Of a stretch of 64,000 nucleotides of DNA, positions 8,555-17,193 are shown in pieces. The notes under the pieces are model-generated. The model was not told the origin of the DNA and did no database searches. It saw nothing but the letters and a program-made list of their open reading frames with translations. Positions within the stretch are counted from its first letter, which is position 1. Each line of letters begins with the position of its first letter. The stretch covers positions 1-64,000 of the forward strand of contig NZ_BMQA01000036.1 in assembly GCF_014647875.1 (NCBI RefSeq), read 5' to 3'. The stretch comes from Streptomyces brasiliensis. Its GTDB lineage: Bacteria > Actinomycetota > Actinomycetes > Streptomycetales > Streptomycetaceae. Made by a program: the position numbers and the translations under genes.

Positions 8555-9455
8555 CACCGGGGGGGCCGACGACGGTACGGCCGGCGGACAGTCGCGGGCG
8601 GACGAACAGGGATCGCGCGATGCGGCCGCCGGGCCGAGCAAGCCGCGCTCCTTCTGGAAGGAACTGCCGATCCTGGTCGTCATCGCGCTGGTGCTGGCGC
8701 TGCTGATCAAGACGTTCCTGGTGCAGGCGTTCTCGATTCCGTCCGACTCGATGCAGAACACCCTCCAGCAGGGTGACCGCGTCCTGGTCGACAAGCTCAC
8801 CCCGTGGTTCGGCTCCGAGCCCGACCGCGGTGAGGTCGTCGTCTTCCACGACCCGGACAACTGGCTGGCGGGCGAGCCGACGGCCAACCCGAACGCGGTG
8901 CAGAAGATCCTCAGCTGGATCGGCCTCATGCCGTCCGCCGAGGAGAAGGACCTCATCAAGCGTGTCATCGGCGTCGGCGGCGACACCGTCGCGTGCAACG
9001 GGACCGGCCCGCTGACGGTCAACGGCAAGGCGCTGAACGAGCCGTACGTGTACCCGGGCAACACCCCCTGCACCGTCGACGACCAGGGCGGTCAATTCAA
9101 GGTGAAGGTCCCCGAGGGCTTCATCTGGGTGATGGGCGACCACCGCCAGAACTCCCGCGACTCGCGCTACAACCAGGGCGACAAGAACCACGGCATGGTC
9201 CCGGTCGACAAGGTCGTCGGCCGTGCCATCGTCAAGGCCTGGCCGATCAACCGCTGGGGCACGCTCCCGGTCCCGGACACCTTCGACCAGCCCGGCCTGG
9301 ATCAGCAGTCCTCCGCCGCCGCGTCGCTCACGGTGGCCCCGGAGGGGCTCGCCCTCGCAGGCGTGCTGCCGTTGGCGGTGTGGCGCCGCAGGCGCGTGAT
9401 CACCCTGACCGCGAAGCCGGAGACGCAGACGACGGTGGCGACCGGCCGGCGCTGA
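8442..9455 (+). CDS. sipY: type I signal peptidase (SipY-like)
   Basis: A 337-residue signal peptidase with a long acidic/glycine-rich cytoplasmic N-terminus (about 65 residues), a membrane helix at 75-92, catalytic S103 in PSDSM and K173 in KRVIGVGGD, then GDHRQNSRDSR. A second hydrophobic segment (LALAGVLPLAVW) near residue 305 followed by arginines may be a C-terminal anchor. GTG 8442 is supported by AAGGAG at 8431-8436. A strong terminator follows the gene, so sipW-X-Y form one transcription unit and sipZ has its own promoter. Confidence 0.94.
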   Translation: MGDVAVGARSGHDGEEHRGRPVKASVPAGDGTVTSGSDTGGADDGTAGGQSRADEQGSRDAAAGPSKPRSFWKELPILVVIALVLALLIKTFLVQAFSIPSDSMQNTLQQGDRVLVDKLTPWFGSEPDRGEVVVFHDPDNWLAGEPTANPNAVQKILSWIGLMPSAEEKDLIKRVIGVGGDTVACNGTGPLTVNGKALNEPYVYPGNTPCTVDDQGGQFKVKVPEGFIWVMGDHRQNSRDSRYNQGDKNHGMVPVDKVVGRAIVKAWPINRWGTLPVPDTFDQPGLDQQSSAAASLTVAPEGLALAGVLPLAVWRRRRVITLTAKPETQTTVATGRR

Positions 9456-9506
9456 CACCGCCGCCACGGTATCCGGCCCCGCCGCCCGAGCAGTCCCGCA
9501 ACTCCC

Positions 9507-9538
9507 ACCCCCACCGCACCGACCGGAGCGGTGGGGGT
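9507..9538 (+). terminator. strong hairpin terminator after sipY
   Basis: ACCCCCACCGC (9507-9517) pairs perfectly with GCGGTGGGGGT (9528-9538) across a 10-nt loop, an 11-bp stem ending in TTC. It separates sipWXY from sipZ. Confidence 0.85.
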
Positions 9539-9644
9539 TCGCTGTGCGCGCGATCCGCTTCTGTGAAGACCTTGGGTAGCTTGTGATCCTGGTCGCGGGA
9601 GAAGGGCTCCCTCCGTTCGGTACCGCCGGGTAGGGTGCGGATCC

Positions 9645-10424
9645 ATGGGTGGCGAGAGCACGACACGTACGGCCCCGCGCAGCGGCGGCACCAGCACGGC
9701 GCAGGTCGGCAGCCGGCTCGGAGAGCGGCTGTCGGGGGTGGCCGTGGCGCTGGGCCTGGTGCTGTTCCTCGGCGGATTCGGGTGGGGAGCGGTGGAGTAC
9801 CGGCCCTACACCGTGCCCACCAGTTCTATGACGCCGACGATCGACGTCGGCGACCGTGTCCTGGCACAGCGCGTCGACGGCAGCGAGATTCGCCGGGGTG
9901 ACGTGGTCGTCTTCCGTGACAAGAGCTGGGTCACCAACGCGGACGTCGTCAAGCGCGTCGTCGCGGTCGGCGGCGACACCGTCGCCTGCTGCACGGACGG
10001 CAAGCTGACCGTGAACGGCAAGCAGATCGACGAGCCCTACCTGCCCGAGGGCAGCCTCGCCGAGATCACGAACTTCCCGACCGTCAAGGTCCCTCAGGGC
10101 CGGCTGTTCCTGCTCGGCGACGAACGCCAGGGCTCCCTGGACTCCACGGCCCACCTCACCGACGCGGCCAGCGGCACCGTGTCCACCGCCGCCGTGAGCG
10201 CCCGCGTCGACGCCGTCGCCTGGCCCATGAAGGGCATGCTGGGGCGCCCCACGGGCTTCGAGACCCTGGGCCCGCTGTCCCAGCCGGGCCCGCTGCGCAC
10301 CATCCTCGTCCTGATCGTCGCCGGCGCCGTCCTCGTCCTCGGCGGCGGCGCCTACGGCCCGATCGCGAAGCGCCTGGGCGGCTCCCGCGGGCGTACCCGG
10401 ACGGAGCCCGTCGGTGCCCGCTGA
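9645..10424 (+). CDS. sipZ: type I signal peptidase (SipZ-like), two membrane anchors
   Basis: Fourth signal peptidase, 259 residues and the most divergent. N-terminal helix at about 31-50, catalytic S61 in PTSSM, catalytic K103 in KRVVAVGGD. The usual GDxxxxSxDSR box reads GDERQGSLDST. A second clear membrane helix (TILVLIVAGAVLVLGGGAY) lies near the C-terminus, with a basic tail. TAGGGT at 9631-9636, eight bases before the ATG, is a likely -10 for a leaderless or very short leader mRNA. The end overlaps the Nudix gene start by 11 nt. Confidence 0.92.
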   Translation: MGGESTTRTAPRSGGTSTAQVGSRLGERLSGVAVALGLVLFLGGFGWGAVEYRPYTVPTSSMTPTIDVGDRVLAQRVDGSEIRRGDVVVFRDKSWVTNADVVKRVVAVGGDTVACCTDGKLTVNGKQIDEPYLPEGSLAEITNFPTVKVPQGRLFLLGDERQGSLDSTAHLTDAASGTVSTAAVSARVDAVAWPMKGMLGRPTGFETLGPLSQPGPLRTILVLIVAGAVLVLGGGAYGPIAKRLGGSRGRTRTEPVGAR

Positions 10425-10947
10425 GGCCACGGACGCGAGCGAGGAGGCGTACGGCGGCGGCCTCCGCAAGGTCGCCCGGGTGGTCCTGCTCGACCCCGAC
10501 GACCGCATCCTGCTCCTGCACGGCCACGAGCCGGACGACCCGGCCGACGACTGGTGGTTCACGCCCGGCGGCGGTCTGGAGGGCGACGAGACGCGCGAGG
10601 AGGCCGCACTGCGGGAACTCGCCGAGGAGACCGGTATCACGGACGTCGAACTCGGCCCGGTCCTGTGGCGGCGGCGGTGTTCCTTCCCGTTCGCGGGCCG
10701 TCGCTGGGACCAGGACGAGTGGTACTACCTGGCCCGGGCGGCCGATACGGTCCAGACGGTGCCCGAGGCCACGGCCCTGACCGAGCTGGAGCGACGCAGC
10801 GTCGCCGGAGCGAGGTGGTGGACGTGTCAGGAACTGGCCCGGGCGCATGAGACGGTGTATCCGACCAGACTCGCCGAGCTGCTGCACCGGCTGCTCGACG
10901 ATGGTCCCCCGGCCGGACCCGTAACCCTTGACACGGAAATCGTCTAG
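10414..10947 (+). CDS. Nudix hydrolase
   Basis: A 177-residue cytoplasmic Nudix hydrolase, cleaving a nucleoside diphosphate linked to another group. The Nudix box is complete at about residues 54-75 (GLEGDETREEAALRELAEET). The substrate cannot be read from the sequence. WWFTPGGG before the box and DEWYYL after the box are common in this class. GTG 10414 lies inside the end of sipZ, so translation is probably coupled. It could belong functionally with signal peptidases only by position. Confidence 0.9.
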   Translation: MPAEATDASEEAYGGGLRKVARVVLLDPDDRILLLHGHEPDDPADDWWFTPGGGLEGDETREEAALRELAEETGITDVELGPVLWRRRCSFPFAGRRWDQDEWYYLARAADTVQTVPEATALTELERRSVAGARWWTCQELARAHETVYPTRLAELLHRLLDDGPPAGPVTLDTEIV

Positions 10948-11003
10948 GGGCGCGCGGGACTGGCGCACAATGGTGGGATCGCACGGCTGAAGGGGAACAT
11001 GCC

Positions 11004-11312
11004 ATGAGCGCCGAGGACCTCGAAAAGTACGAGACCGAGATGGAGCTGAAGCTCTACCGGGAGTACCGCGATGTCGTCGGTCTGTTCAAATACGTGATCG
11101 AGACCGAGCGGCGCTTCTACCTCACCAACGACTACGAGATGCAGGTGCACTCGGTCCAGGGCGAGGTGTTCTTCGAGGTGTCCATGGCGGACGCCTGGGT
11201 CTGGGACATGTACCGCCCGGCCCGCTTCGTGAAGCAGGTACGCGTATTGACATTCAAGGACGTGAACATCGAGGAGCTGAACAAGAGCGACCTCGAGCTG
11301 CCGGGCGGCTGA
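11004..11312 (+). CDS. DUF2469 family protein
   Basis: A 102-residue acidic, tyrosine/phenylalanine-rich protein of the actinobacterial DUF2469 family, recognisable by its start MSAEDLEKYETEMELKLYRE and by position next to signal peptidase and yraN genes. No catalytic motif, membrane segment or cysteine is visible and the function is unknown. The start is supported by AAGGGGAA at 10990-10997. In other actinobacteria the same gene sits between lepB/rnhB and yraN, so the order is conserved although rnhB is absent here. Confidence 0.9.
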   Translation: MSAEDLEKYETEMELKLYREYRDVVGLFKYVIETERRFYLTNDYEMQVHSVQGEVFFEVSMADAWVWDMYRPARFVKQVRVLTFKDVNIEELNKSDLELPGG

Positions 11313-11335
11313 AGGCCCACGAACGGGTGACGGAG

Positions 11336-11362
11336 TTGTCCACAACCGGCGAGTAGTCCACC
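11336..11362 (+). promoter_or_regulatory. paired DnaA-box-like element upstream of yraN
   Basis: TTGTCCACA (11336-11344), identical to the preferred Streptomyces DnaA box as I recall it, is followed 18 nt start-to-start by TAGTCCACC (11354-11362), with ACCGGCGAG between. A nearly identical 27-nt element occurs in reverse at 17194-17220 upstream of the M23 gene. The element ends 56 nt before the yraN ATG. Whether DnaA or another regulator binds is unknown. Confidence 0.5.
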
Positions 11363-11418
11363 AAGATCCACTTCGCTCGCTGGGATGCGTGACGGTTGGC
11401 GCCGGAGGTGGTGCCGAC

Positions 11419-11790
11419 ATGAACACGCAGCAGGCGCGCAGCGCACTCGGCAAGTACGGCGAGGACCTGGCCGCCCGGCGGCTGACCGAGGCCGGGATGA
11501 CGGTCCTGGAGCGCAACTGGCGCGGCGGCAGGTCCGGTGAGATCGACATCGTGGCGCGGGACGGGAGCACGCTCGTCGTCTGCGAGGTGAAGACCCGGCG
11601 GGGCGGTGCGTACCAGCATCCGATGGCCGCGGTGACCCCGGACAAGGCGTCCCGCCTGCGCGACCTGGCGCAACGCTGGATCCAGACCCACGGCGGCGCC
11701 CCGCCCGGCGGCGTCCGCATCGACCTGGTCGGCGTCGTCGTCCCCGACCGCGGCGCCCCCGTGGTCGAGCACGCGCGGGGGGTGGCCTGA
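11419..11790 (+). CDS. YraN/UPF0102 family putative endonuclease
   Basis: A 123-residue protein of the YraN family, related to Holliday-junction and restriction-type nuclease folds. The PD-(D/E)xK-like core is visible as GEIDIVARDGSTLVVCEVKTR-like sequence: E and D near residue 45 and ExK near 57. ATG 11419 is preferred over GTG 11389 because GGAGG lies at 11404-11408. The stop overlaps the comM start (TGATG). The yraN-comM-dprA order is widespread in actinobacteria and suggests a shared role in handling incoming or damaged DNA. A paired DnaA-box-like element precedes it. Confidence 0.9.
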   Translation: MNTQQARSALGKYGEDLAARRLTEAGMTVLERNWRGGRSGEIDIVARDGSTLVVCEVKTRRGGAYQHPMAAVTPDKASRLRDLAQRWIQTHGGAPPGGVRIDLVGVVVPDRGAPVVEHARGVA

Positions 11791-13415
11791 TGGGATTCGC
11801 GCGTACGTGCTCGGTGGCGCTGGTGGGCGTCGAAGGCGTGGTGGTCGAGGTCCAGGCCGACCTGGAACCGGGGGTGGCGGCGTTCACGCTGGTGGGGTTA
11901 CCGGACAAGAGTCTGACGGAGAGCCGGGACCGGGTGCGGGCGGCCGTCGTCAACTCCGGCGGCGCGTGGCCGCAGAAGAAACTCACGGTGGGCCTCAGCC
12001 CGGCATCGGTGCCGAAGGCGGGCAGCGGCTTCGACCTCGCCGTCGCCTGTGCGGTGCTGGGTGCCGCCGAGCGGATCGACCCACGGGTCCTGGCCGACAT
12101 CGTGATGATCGGCGAGCTGGGACTGGACGGGCGGGTGCGCCCGGTCCGGGGCATCCTGCCGGCGGTACTGGCCGCCGCGGACGCAGGTTACGAGCAGGTG
12201 GTCGTTCCCGAATGCGCCGCAGCGGAAGCCTCGTTGGTGCCCGGAGTGTCCGTGCTCGGCGTCCGCAGCCTCAGGCAGCTGGTCGCCGTCCTGACCGACG
12301 AGCCCGTGCCCGAGGAGGAACCCGACGAGCTCGGCCGCCCGGATCCGCTCCTGGCCGGCCTGCGCGTACCCGGCACGGGCGCGGCCACGGGCATGCACAG
12401 CACGGGCGCCGCGCAGCGCGACCACGACCATGACCTGGCCGACGTCGTGGGCCAGACCTCGGCGCGTACGGCCGTCGAGGTGGCCGCTGCGGGCGGACAC
12501 CACCTCTTCCTCGAGGGACCGCCCGGCGCGGGCAAGACCATGCTCGCGGAGCGGCTGCCCACCGTCTTGCCCCGGCTCAGCCGGGAGGACTCGCTGGAGG
12601 TCACGGCGGTGCACTCGGTCGCCGGACTGCTGCCACCGGGCAAGCCCCTCATCGACGTCGCGCCGTACTGCGCCCCGCACCACTCGGCCACCATGCAGTC
12701 ACTGGTCGGCGGCGGCCCGGGCGTCGCACGACCCGGCGCCGTCTCGCTCGCTCACCGGGGCGTGCTGTTCCTGGACGAGGCGCCCGAGTTCCACAGCCAG
12801 ACGCTCGACGCCCTGCGACAGCCCCTGGAGGCGGGTCATGTCGTGATCGCACGCAGTGCGGGGGTGGTGCGGTTCCCGGCCAGGTTCCTGATGGTGCTGG
12901 CGGCCAACCCGTGCCCGTGCGGCCGATTCTCGCAGCGCGACACCCGGTGCGAGTGTCCCCCCTCGGCGATCCGTCGCTATCAGGCGCGACTGTCCGGGCC
13001 CCTGCTCGACCGGGTCGACCTCCGCATCGAGGTCGACCCCGTCACCCGGGCCCAGCTCACCGAGCCGGGAGCCCGGGGCGAGTCCACCGCGACCGTCGCC
13101 GACCGGGTGCTGGCGGCCCGGGAGCGCGCGGCCGCCCGCCTGGCCGCAACCCCGTGGCGGACCAACAGCGAAGTGCCCGGCAGGGAGCTGCGCAGCCGCT
13201 GGTCCGCCAGAGCCGGCGCGATGGACGACGCCGAGCGCAACCTGGAGAGGGGTGTCCTGACGGCTCGCGGGCTGGACCGCGTCCTGCGCGTCGCCTGGAC
13301 GGTGGCGGACCTCGTCGGCCACGACCGGCCGGACGCCACCGACGTGGCCCTCGCCCTGCAGCTGCGCACCGGAGTCCCGAGGGGCGTGCCGATGGCCATC
13401 GGGGCGCTGACGTGA
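11790..13415 (+). CDS. comM: ComM/YifB family Mg-chelatase-like AAA+ ATPase
   Basis: A 541-residue AAA+ protein. In Vibrio, ComM is a hexameric helicase that promotes branch migration during natural transformation. N-terminal domain starts ARTCSVALVGVEG, with GLPDKSLTESRDRVRAA near 36-52. Walker A GPPGAGKTM is near residue 243, and Walker B LFLDEAPEF near 327. The cluster NPCPCGRF near 371 with following cysteines is typical of the family. Leu37 is encoded by TTA (11898-11900), the rare codon read by the bldA tRNA. It was the only in-frame TTA I found in this window by eye. The downstream dprA start overlaps its stop by four bases. Confidence 0.93.
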   Translation: MGFARTCSVALVGVEGVVVEVQADLEPGVAAFTLVGLPDKSLTESRDRVRAAVVNSGGAWPQKKLTVGLSPASVPKAGSGFDLAVACAVLGAAERIDPRVLADIVMIGELGLDGRVRPVRGILPAVLAAADAGYEQVVVPECAAAEASLVPGVSVLGVRSLRQLVAVLTDEPVPEEEPDELGRPDPLLAGLRVPGTGAATGMHSTGAAQRDHDHDLADVVGQTSARTAVEVAAAGGHHLFLEGPPGAGKTMLAERLPTVLPRLSREDSLEVTAVHSVAGLLPPGKPLIDVAPYCAPHHSATMQSLVGGGPGVARPGAVSLAHRGVLFLDEAPEFHSQTLDALRQPLEAGHVVIARSAGVVRFPARFLMVLAANPCPCGRFSQRDTRCECPPSAIRRYQARLSGPLLDRVDLRIEVDPVTRAQLTEPGARGESTATVADRVLAARERAAARLAATPWRTNSEVPGRELRSRWSARAGAMDDAERNLERGVLTARGLDRVLRVAWTVADLVGHDRPDATDVALALQLRTGVPRGVPMAIGALT

Positions 13416-14572
13416 CCGGAGACCACGAACCGGACCCCGAACTGCTGGGGCGGGTCTTTCTTGCCCGGGTCGTCGAGCCCGGGGACGAGATCGGTGGGCG
13501 GTGGTTGCGTGAGTTCGGGGTGGGGGAAGTGGTGCGGCGGCTGCGGGACAGCGGGGAGGCCCTGCCGGGGGTGAGCGCGACGCGGTGGGACGGGCTGCTG
13601 GCTCGCGCCGGGCGTGCCGACCCGCGACGGGACCTCGATGTCGCACGGAACGCCGGCATGCGGTTCGTGTGCCCGGGAGCCGCCGAGTGGCCCGCCCAGC
13701 TCGACGACCTGGGGGACGCCCGGCCCACGGGACTGTGGGTCCGCGGCCTGCCCAGTCTGCGGATGTGGGCGCTCCGGTCGGTCGCCGTCGTCGGCGCCCG
13801 CGCCTGCACGGAGTACGGCGCCCACATGGCGGCCGGCCTCGCCGCGGGGCTCGCCGAGCGCGGCTGGGTCGTGGTCTCCGGCGGGGCCTACGGCGTCGAC
13901 GGCGCCGCCCACCGGGGCGCCCTCGGCGCCGGCGGCGCCACCGTCGCCGTCCTGGCCTGCGGCGTCGACCGGCCCTATCCGCGCGGACACACCGCATTGA
14001 TCACCAGGATCGCGGAACAGGGACTGGTGGTGGGGGAGTTGCCGCCCGGTGATCATCCGACCCCGAGCAGATTCATCCTCCGGAACCGGGTGATCGCGGC
14101 GCTCACCAGGGGCACCGTCGTGGTGGAGGCCGCCCACCGCAGCGGCTCGCTGGTTACGGCGCGGGCGGCGCAGCGCCTCGGGCGGTTCACGATGGGCGTC
14201 CCCGGCCCCGCCACCAGCGCCCTCTCCGCAGGCGTCCACGAGCTGCTGCGCGGCGAGGCCGTCCTGGTCACCGACCCCGCGGAAGTCGTCGAACTGGTGG
14301 GCGACATGGGAGAGCTGGCCCCGGCCAAGCATGGCCCCGTCCTCCCCCGTGACCTGCTGGAACCCGCCGTCCGACGGGTCCTGGCCGCGCTGCCCGGACA
14401 CCGGGCGGCAGCACCCGGGGAGATCGCGCACGGCGCACAGACCACGGAGGACGAGGTGATCGCGAGGCTGTACGAACTGCGAGCACTTGGGTACGTCGAA
14501 CGACACGACGACAGCTGGAAGTTGACACGCCAGGCGATGATCTCGGTCCGGGGTCGTCACGGTCCGTGTTGA
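13412..14572 (+). CDS. dprA: DNA-processing protein DprA
   Basis: DprA binds single-stranded DNA and loads RecA during uptake or recombination. The 386-residue protein has the Rossmann-like DprA core: VAVVGARACTEYG near residue 127, VVSGGAYGVDGAAHRGAL near 153, GVDRPYP near 186 and PSRFILRNRVIAALT near 216. The C-terminal winged-helix-like region (EDEVIARLYELRALGYVER) is present. GTG 13412 overlaps the comM stop (GTGA), so the pair is translationally coupled and dprA expression may also depend on passage through the comM TTA codon. A short palindromic hairpin follows. Confidence 0.94.
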   Translation: MTGDHEPDPELLGRVFLARVVEPGDEIGGRWLREFGVGEVVRRLRDSGEALPGVSATRWDGLLARAGRADPRRDLDVARNAGMRFVCPGAAEWPAQLDDLGDARPTGLWVRGLPSLRMWALRSVAVVGARACTEYGAHMAAGLAAGLAERGWVVVSGGAYGVDGAAHRGALGAGGATVAVLACGVDRPYPRGHTALITRIAEQGLVVGELPPGDHPTPSRFILRNRVIAALTRGTVVVEAAHRSGSLVTARAAQRLGRFTMGVPGPATSALSAGVHELLRGEAVLVTDPAEVVELVGDMGELAPAKHGPVLPRDLLEPAVRRVLAALPGHRAAAPGEIAHGAQTTEDEVIARLYELRALGYVERHDDSWKLTRQAMISVRGRHGPC

Positions 14573-14591
14573 CCGAACGTGTTCGGCCGTC

Positions 14592-14605
14592 CGGGGGAAC
14601 CCCCG
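14592..14605 (+). terminator. small hairpin after dprA
   Basis: CGGGGG (14592-14597) and CCCCCG (14600-14605) form a tight palindrome 20 bases after the dprA stop, followed nearby by GGGAATTCCC (14614-14623). No T tract. The termination role is inferred. Confidence 0.4.
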
Positions 14606-14854
14606 ACACCCTTGGGAATTCCCGGAGTTGGCACCCTTGGCCCTCACGCTGAGCAACCCGCTGGGTGGGGCGGCGCGCGCCATGGAGGCGGTCCGCGCGA
14701 GGGTGGAGCCGCACCGTTCGCACACCGCGACACCTCAGTCACGCTACGCTCACGAGGACCCCGACGCAGACCGCGCCAACTCGACATCAGACCGACAGCT
14801 CACCCAGGCACTCCACTTCTCGGCACTTCACGGCAGAACGGCACAAGGCGACGA

Positions 14855-15697
14855 ATGCCCCAGCACACCTCCGGGTCCGACCGGGCGGCGCTCCCCCCAG
14901 CCGCCCGCGACGGTGGCAGCGTGCGGCCGCCCGCTCCCTCGACGCTCGACGAGCTGTGGCGGTCGTACAAGGCGACAGGGGACGAGCGACTGCGGGAACA
15001 GCTGATCCTGCACTACTCGCCGCTCGTGAAGTACGTGGCGGGACGGGTCAGCGTCGGTCTGCCACCGAACGTGGAACAGGCCGACTTCGTGTCCTCGGGA
15101 GTGTTCGGGCTGATCGACGCGATCGAGAAGTTCGACATCGAGCGGGAGATCAAGTTCGAGACGTACGCGATCACCCGCATCCGGGGCGCGATGATCGACG
15201 AGCTGCGGGCGCTGGACTGGATCCCGCGGTCGGTGCGGCAGAAGGCGCGCAACGTCGAGCGGGCCTATGCGACGCTCGAGGCCCGGCTGAGGCGCACGCC
15301 CTCGGAGGGTGAGGTGGCCGCCGAGCTGGGCATCGAGGTGGACGAACTGCATGCGGTGTTCAGCCAGTTGTCGCTGGCCAACGTGGTGGCCCTGGAGGAG
15401 TTGCTGCACGTCGGAGGCGAGGGCGGCGACCGGCTGAGCCTGATGGACACGCTGGAGGACACCGCCGCGGACAACCCCGTGGAGGTGGCCGAGGACCGGG
15501 AGCTTCGGCGGTTCCTGGCGCGGGCCATCAACACGCTGCCGGAGCGGGAGAAGACCGTCGTCACGCTGTACTACTACGAGGGCCTCACGCTCGCCGAGAT
15601 CGGGAACGTGCTCGGGGTCACCGAGAGCCGGGTCAGCCAGATCCACACCAAGTCGGTGCTCCAGCTGCGGGCCAAGCTGGCGAGCTTCGGGCGCTGA
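14855..15697 (+). CDS. whiG: sporulation sigma factor WhiG
   Basis: RNA polymerase sigma factor of the FliA/SigD type that commits Streptomyces aerial hyphae to sporulation, acting on whiH and whiI in S. coelicolor. The 280-residue length matches. Region 2 is very clear (LILHYSPLVKYVAGRV, then VSSGVFGLIDAIEKFDIERE and KFETYAITRIRGAMIDELR). Region 4 has LPEREKTVVTLYYYEGLT and the helix-turn-helix LAEIGNVLGVTESRVSQIH. ATG 14855 gives the known start MPQHTSGSDRAA. It is transcribed alone, 282 nt after dprA. No anti-sigma gene is adjacent. The activity of this factor in other species is controlled by c-di-GMP through RsiG. Confidence 0.97.
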   Translation: MPQHTSGSDRAALPPAARDGGSVRPPAPSTLDELWRSYKATGDERLREQLILHYSPLVKYVAGRVSVGLPPNVEQADFVSSGVFGLIDAIEKFDIEREIKFETYAITRIRGAMIDELRALDWIPRSVRQKARNVERAYATLEARLRRTPSEGEVAAELGIEVDELHAVFSQLSLANVVALEELLHVGGEGGDRLSLMDTLEDTAADNPVEVAEDRELRRFLARAINTLPEREKTVVTLYYYEGLTLAEIGNVLGVTESRVSQIHTKSVLQLRAKLASFGR

Positions 15698-15781
15698 GCC
15701 CCCGGGGGCCGTGCCCGCGGAAACGCCCGGGTTGCCGGGACCGTCTCCCGCCTCGGGTGGTGCGTCCGTACAGTGGTTGAC

Positions 15782-16363
15782 GTGCCAAGGATTCGAGCGG
15801 CCTCCGTGGCCGAGCACAGATCGATGCAGCGAGCCGCCCTGCTGGACGCGGCGCGGTCCCTCCTGTCCGAGGGCGGTACGGAGGCGCTGACCTTCCCGGC
15901 CCTCGCCGAGCGGACGGGGCTCGCACGGTCGTCGGTGTACGAGTACTTCCGGTCCCGGGCCGCCGTGGTCGAGGAGCTGTGCGAGGTCGACTTCCCGGTG
16001 TGGGCGGCGGAGGTCGCGGCGGCGGTGGAGCGGGTGGACTCGGCCGAGGGCAAGGTCGAGGCGTATGTGCGACGACAACTGGGGTTGGTGGGGGACCGTC
16101 GGCACCGGGCCGTGGTCGCCATCTCCGCGAGTGAGCTCGATGCCGGGGCTCGGGAGAAGATCCGGGCCGCCCATGGCGGGCTCGTGGCGATGATCGTCGA
16201 GGCGCTGGAGGAGATGGGGCACGGGCAGCCTCGGCTGGCGGCGATGCTGGTGCAGGGCGTGGTGGATACGGCTGCGCGGCGGATCGAGTTGGGGGCGGCG
16301 GAGGATCCCGCGGTGATCACTGATGCGGCCGTTGTGATGGCGCTGCGGGGGGTTACCGGCTGA
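15782..16363 (+). CDS. TetR family transcriptional regulator
   Basis: A 193-residue one-component repressor. The N-terminal helix-turn-helix is typical: LLDAARSLLSEGG, then LTFPALAERTGLARSSVYEYF near residues 35-55. The C-terminal half, which should bind the ligand, is helical and unremarkable. Two in-frame GTGs exist (15773 and 15782). TACAGT at 15769-15774 is a good -10 element that overlaps the first GTG, so 15782 is chosen as a leaderless start. It follows whiG in the same direction in S. coelicolor as well (recalled), but has its own promoter. The ligand and target are unknown. Confidence 0.88.
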   Translation: MPRIRAASVAEHRSMQRAALLDAARSLLSEGGTEALTFPALAERTGLARSSVYEYFRSRAAVVEELCEVDFPVWAAEVAAAVERVDSAEGKVEAYVRRQLGLVGDRRHRAVVAISASELDAGAREKIRAAHGGLVAMIVEALEEMGHGQPRLAAMLVQGVVDTAARRIELGAAEDPAVITDAAVVMALRGVTG

Positions 16364-16415
16364 GGCGCGCCGGGGCTGGGCGGGGGTGGGTTTCGCTTGC
16401 CCGCGCTTGCGGGAG

Positions 16416-16518
16416 GTGCCTCCCCCACTCTCGGCCTCGCTCGAGCGGGGGGACCCCCATCGCCCACCTCTGCGGCCTGGGAACCTCCCCAGGCCCTCGA
16501 GGCACTGGGGGGAGGCAC
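16416..16518. repeat. GC-rich palindromic intergenic repeat
   Basis: GTGCCTCCCCC (16416-16426) pairs with GGGGGAGGCAC (16508-16518). Between them are further inverted pieces (GCGGGGGGACCCCC and CCTGGG/CCCAGG). It lies between the convergent TetR and M23 genes and resembles a multi-branched intergenic repeat I recall from many Streptomyces genomes. It may also terminate both transcripts. Confidence 0.6.
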
Positions 16519-16547
16519 GACTGCCCGCAGCCGCGGCGGTAGGGCCG

Positions 16548-17153
16548 TCAGGTGCCCGCGGGCTGGGTGGCAGGTGGAATGCCCAGTACCGGCAGCAGTC
16601 GCGACGGGCCGCTGTGCAGCAGCCACGGTGGTAGCAGGCCCAGTGGGTTCAGGTACGTCTCGCCCCTCAGCAGGCCCCAGTGCAGGCATACCCGCCCGCA
16701 GTGCGCCCCCGTGGCTTCGACGACTCCGACCGCCTCGCCCGCCTCCACCTCGTCACCCTTCTCCACCGACGGGTGCACCGGCTCGTAGGTCGTGCGGAGG
16801 TCCGTGCCCGTCAGGGTCACCGACACCACACCCCTTCCCGCCACCTGCCCCGCGAACGACACCCTTCCCGGCGCCACCGCTCGTACCGGAGTGCCCGGTG
16901 GGGCCGCCAGGTCCACGCCTCGGTGGCCTCGGCCGTACGGCGTCGCCGGGGGGTCCCAGCCCCGTACCACTGTCGGGTGCGTGCCCACCGGCCAGGCGCG
17001 GGCGATCACCGGGACCGGCGGGCCTGGGGCAGGTGGGCCCGGTGGGGCCGCGCCGGCCATGGCCGGCGTCAGCAGCAGCCCCAGCCCCAGCAGGGCCAGC
17101 AGCAATGCCGCCCATGTCGTCGCCGTGCGCCTCGTGCTCAGCCTCGTCCTCAT
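16548..17153 (-). CDS. secreted M23-family peptidase-like protein (LytM fold), modified active site
   Basis: A 201-residue exported protein with signal peptide (arginines, then WAALLLALLGLGLLL and AMAGAA). The LytM/M23 core includes YGRGHRGVDLAAPPGTPV, which holds the first zinc ligands (HxxxD). The second zinc motif, normally HxH, reads VCLHWG, so the first histidine is replaced by cysteine next to another cysteine seven residues upstream. That makes ordinary peptidoglycan-hydrolase activity uncertain. ATG 17153 is chosen before the basic signal-peptide region. It is divergent from rpsB. A paired DnaA-box-like element lies 40 nt upstream of its start. Confidence 0.85.
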   Translation of the reverse strand: MRTRLSTRRTATTWAALLLALLGLGLLLTPAMAGAAPPGPPAPGPPVPVIARAWPVGTHPTVVRGWDPPATPYGRGHRGVDLAAPPGTPVRAVAPGRVSFAGQVAGRGVVSVTLTGTDLRTTYEPVHPSVEKGDEVEAGEAVGVVEATGAHCGRVCLHWGLLRGETYLNPLGLLPPWLLHSGPSRLLPVLGIPPATQPAGT

Positions 17154-17193
17154 GCGAGAACCGTCCCGTATCCCGTCGATCATGGCCGGGATC

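Noticed and set aside
11336..11362. Element as a PafBC (RecA-NDp) promoter motif
   Set aside because: As I recall that motif, the TTGTC to TA offset is 17 and a TANNNT -10 is needed. Here the offset is 18 and TAGTCC lacks the final T. The match to a double DnaA-type box is better.
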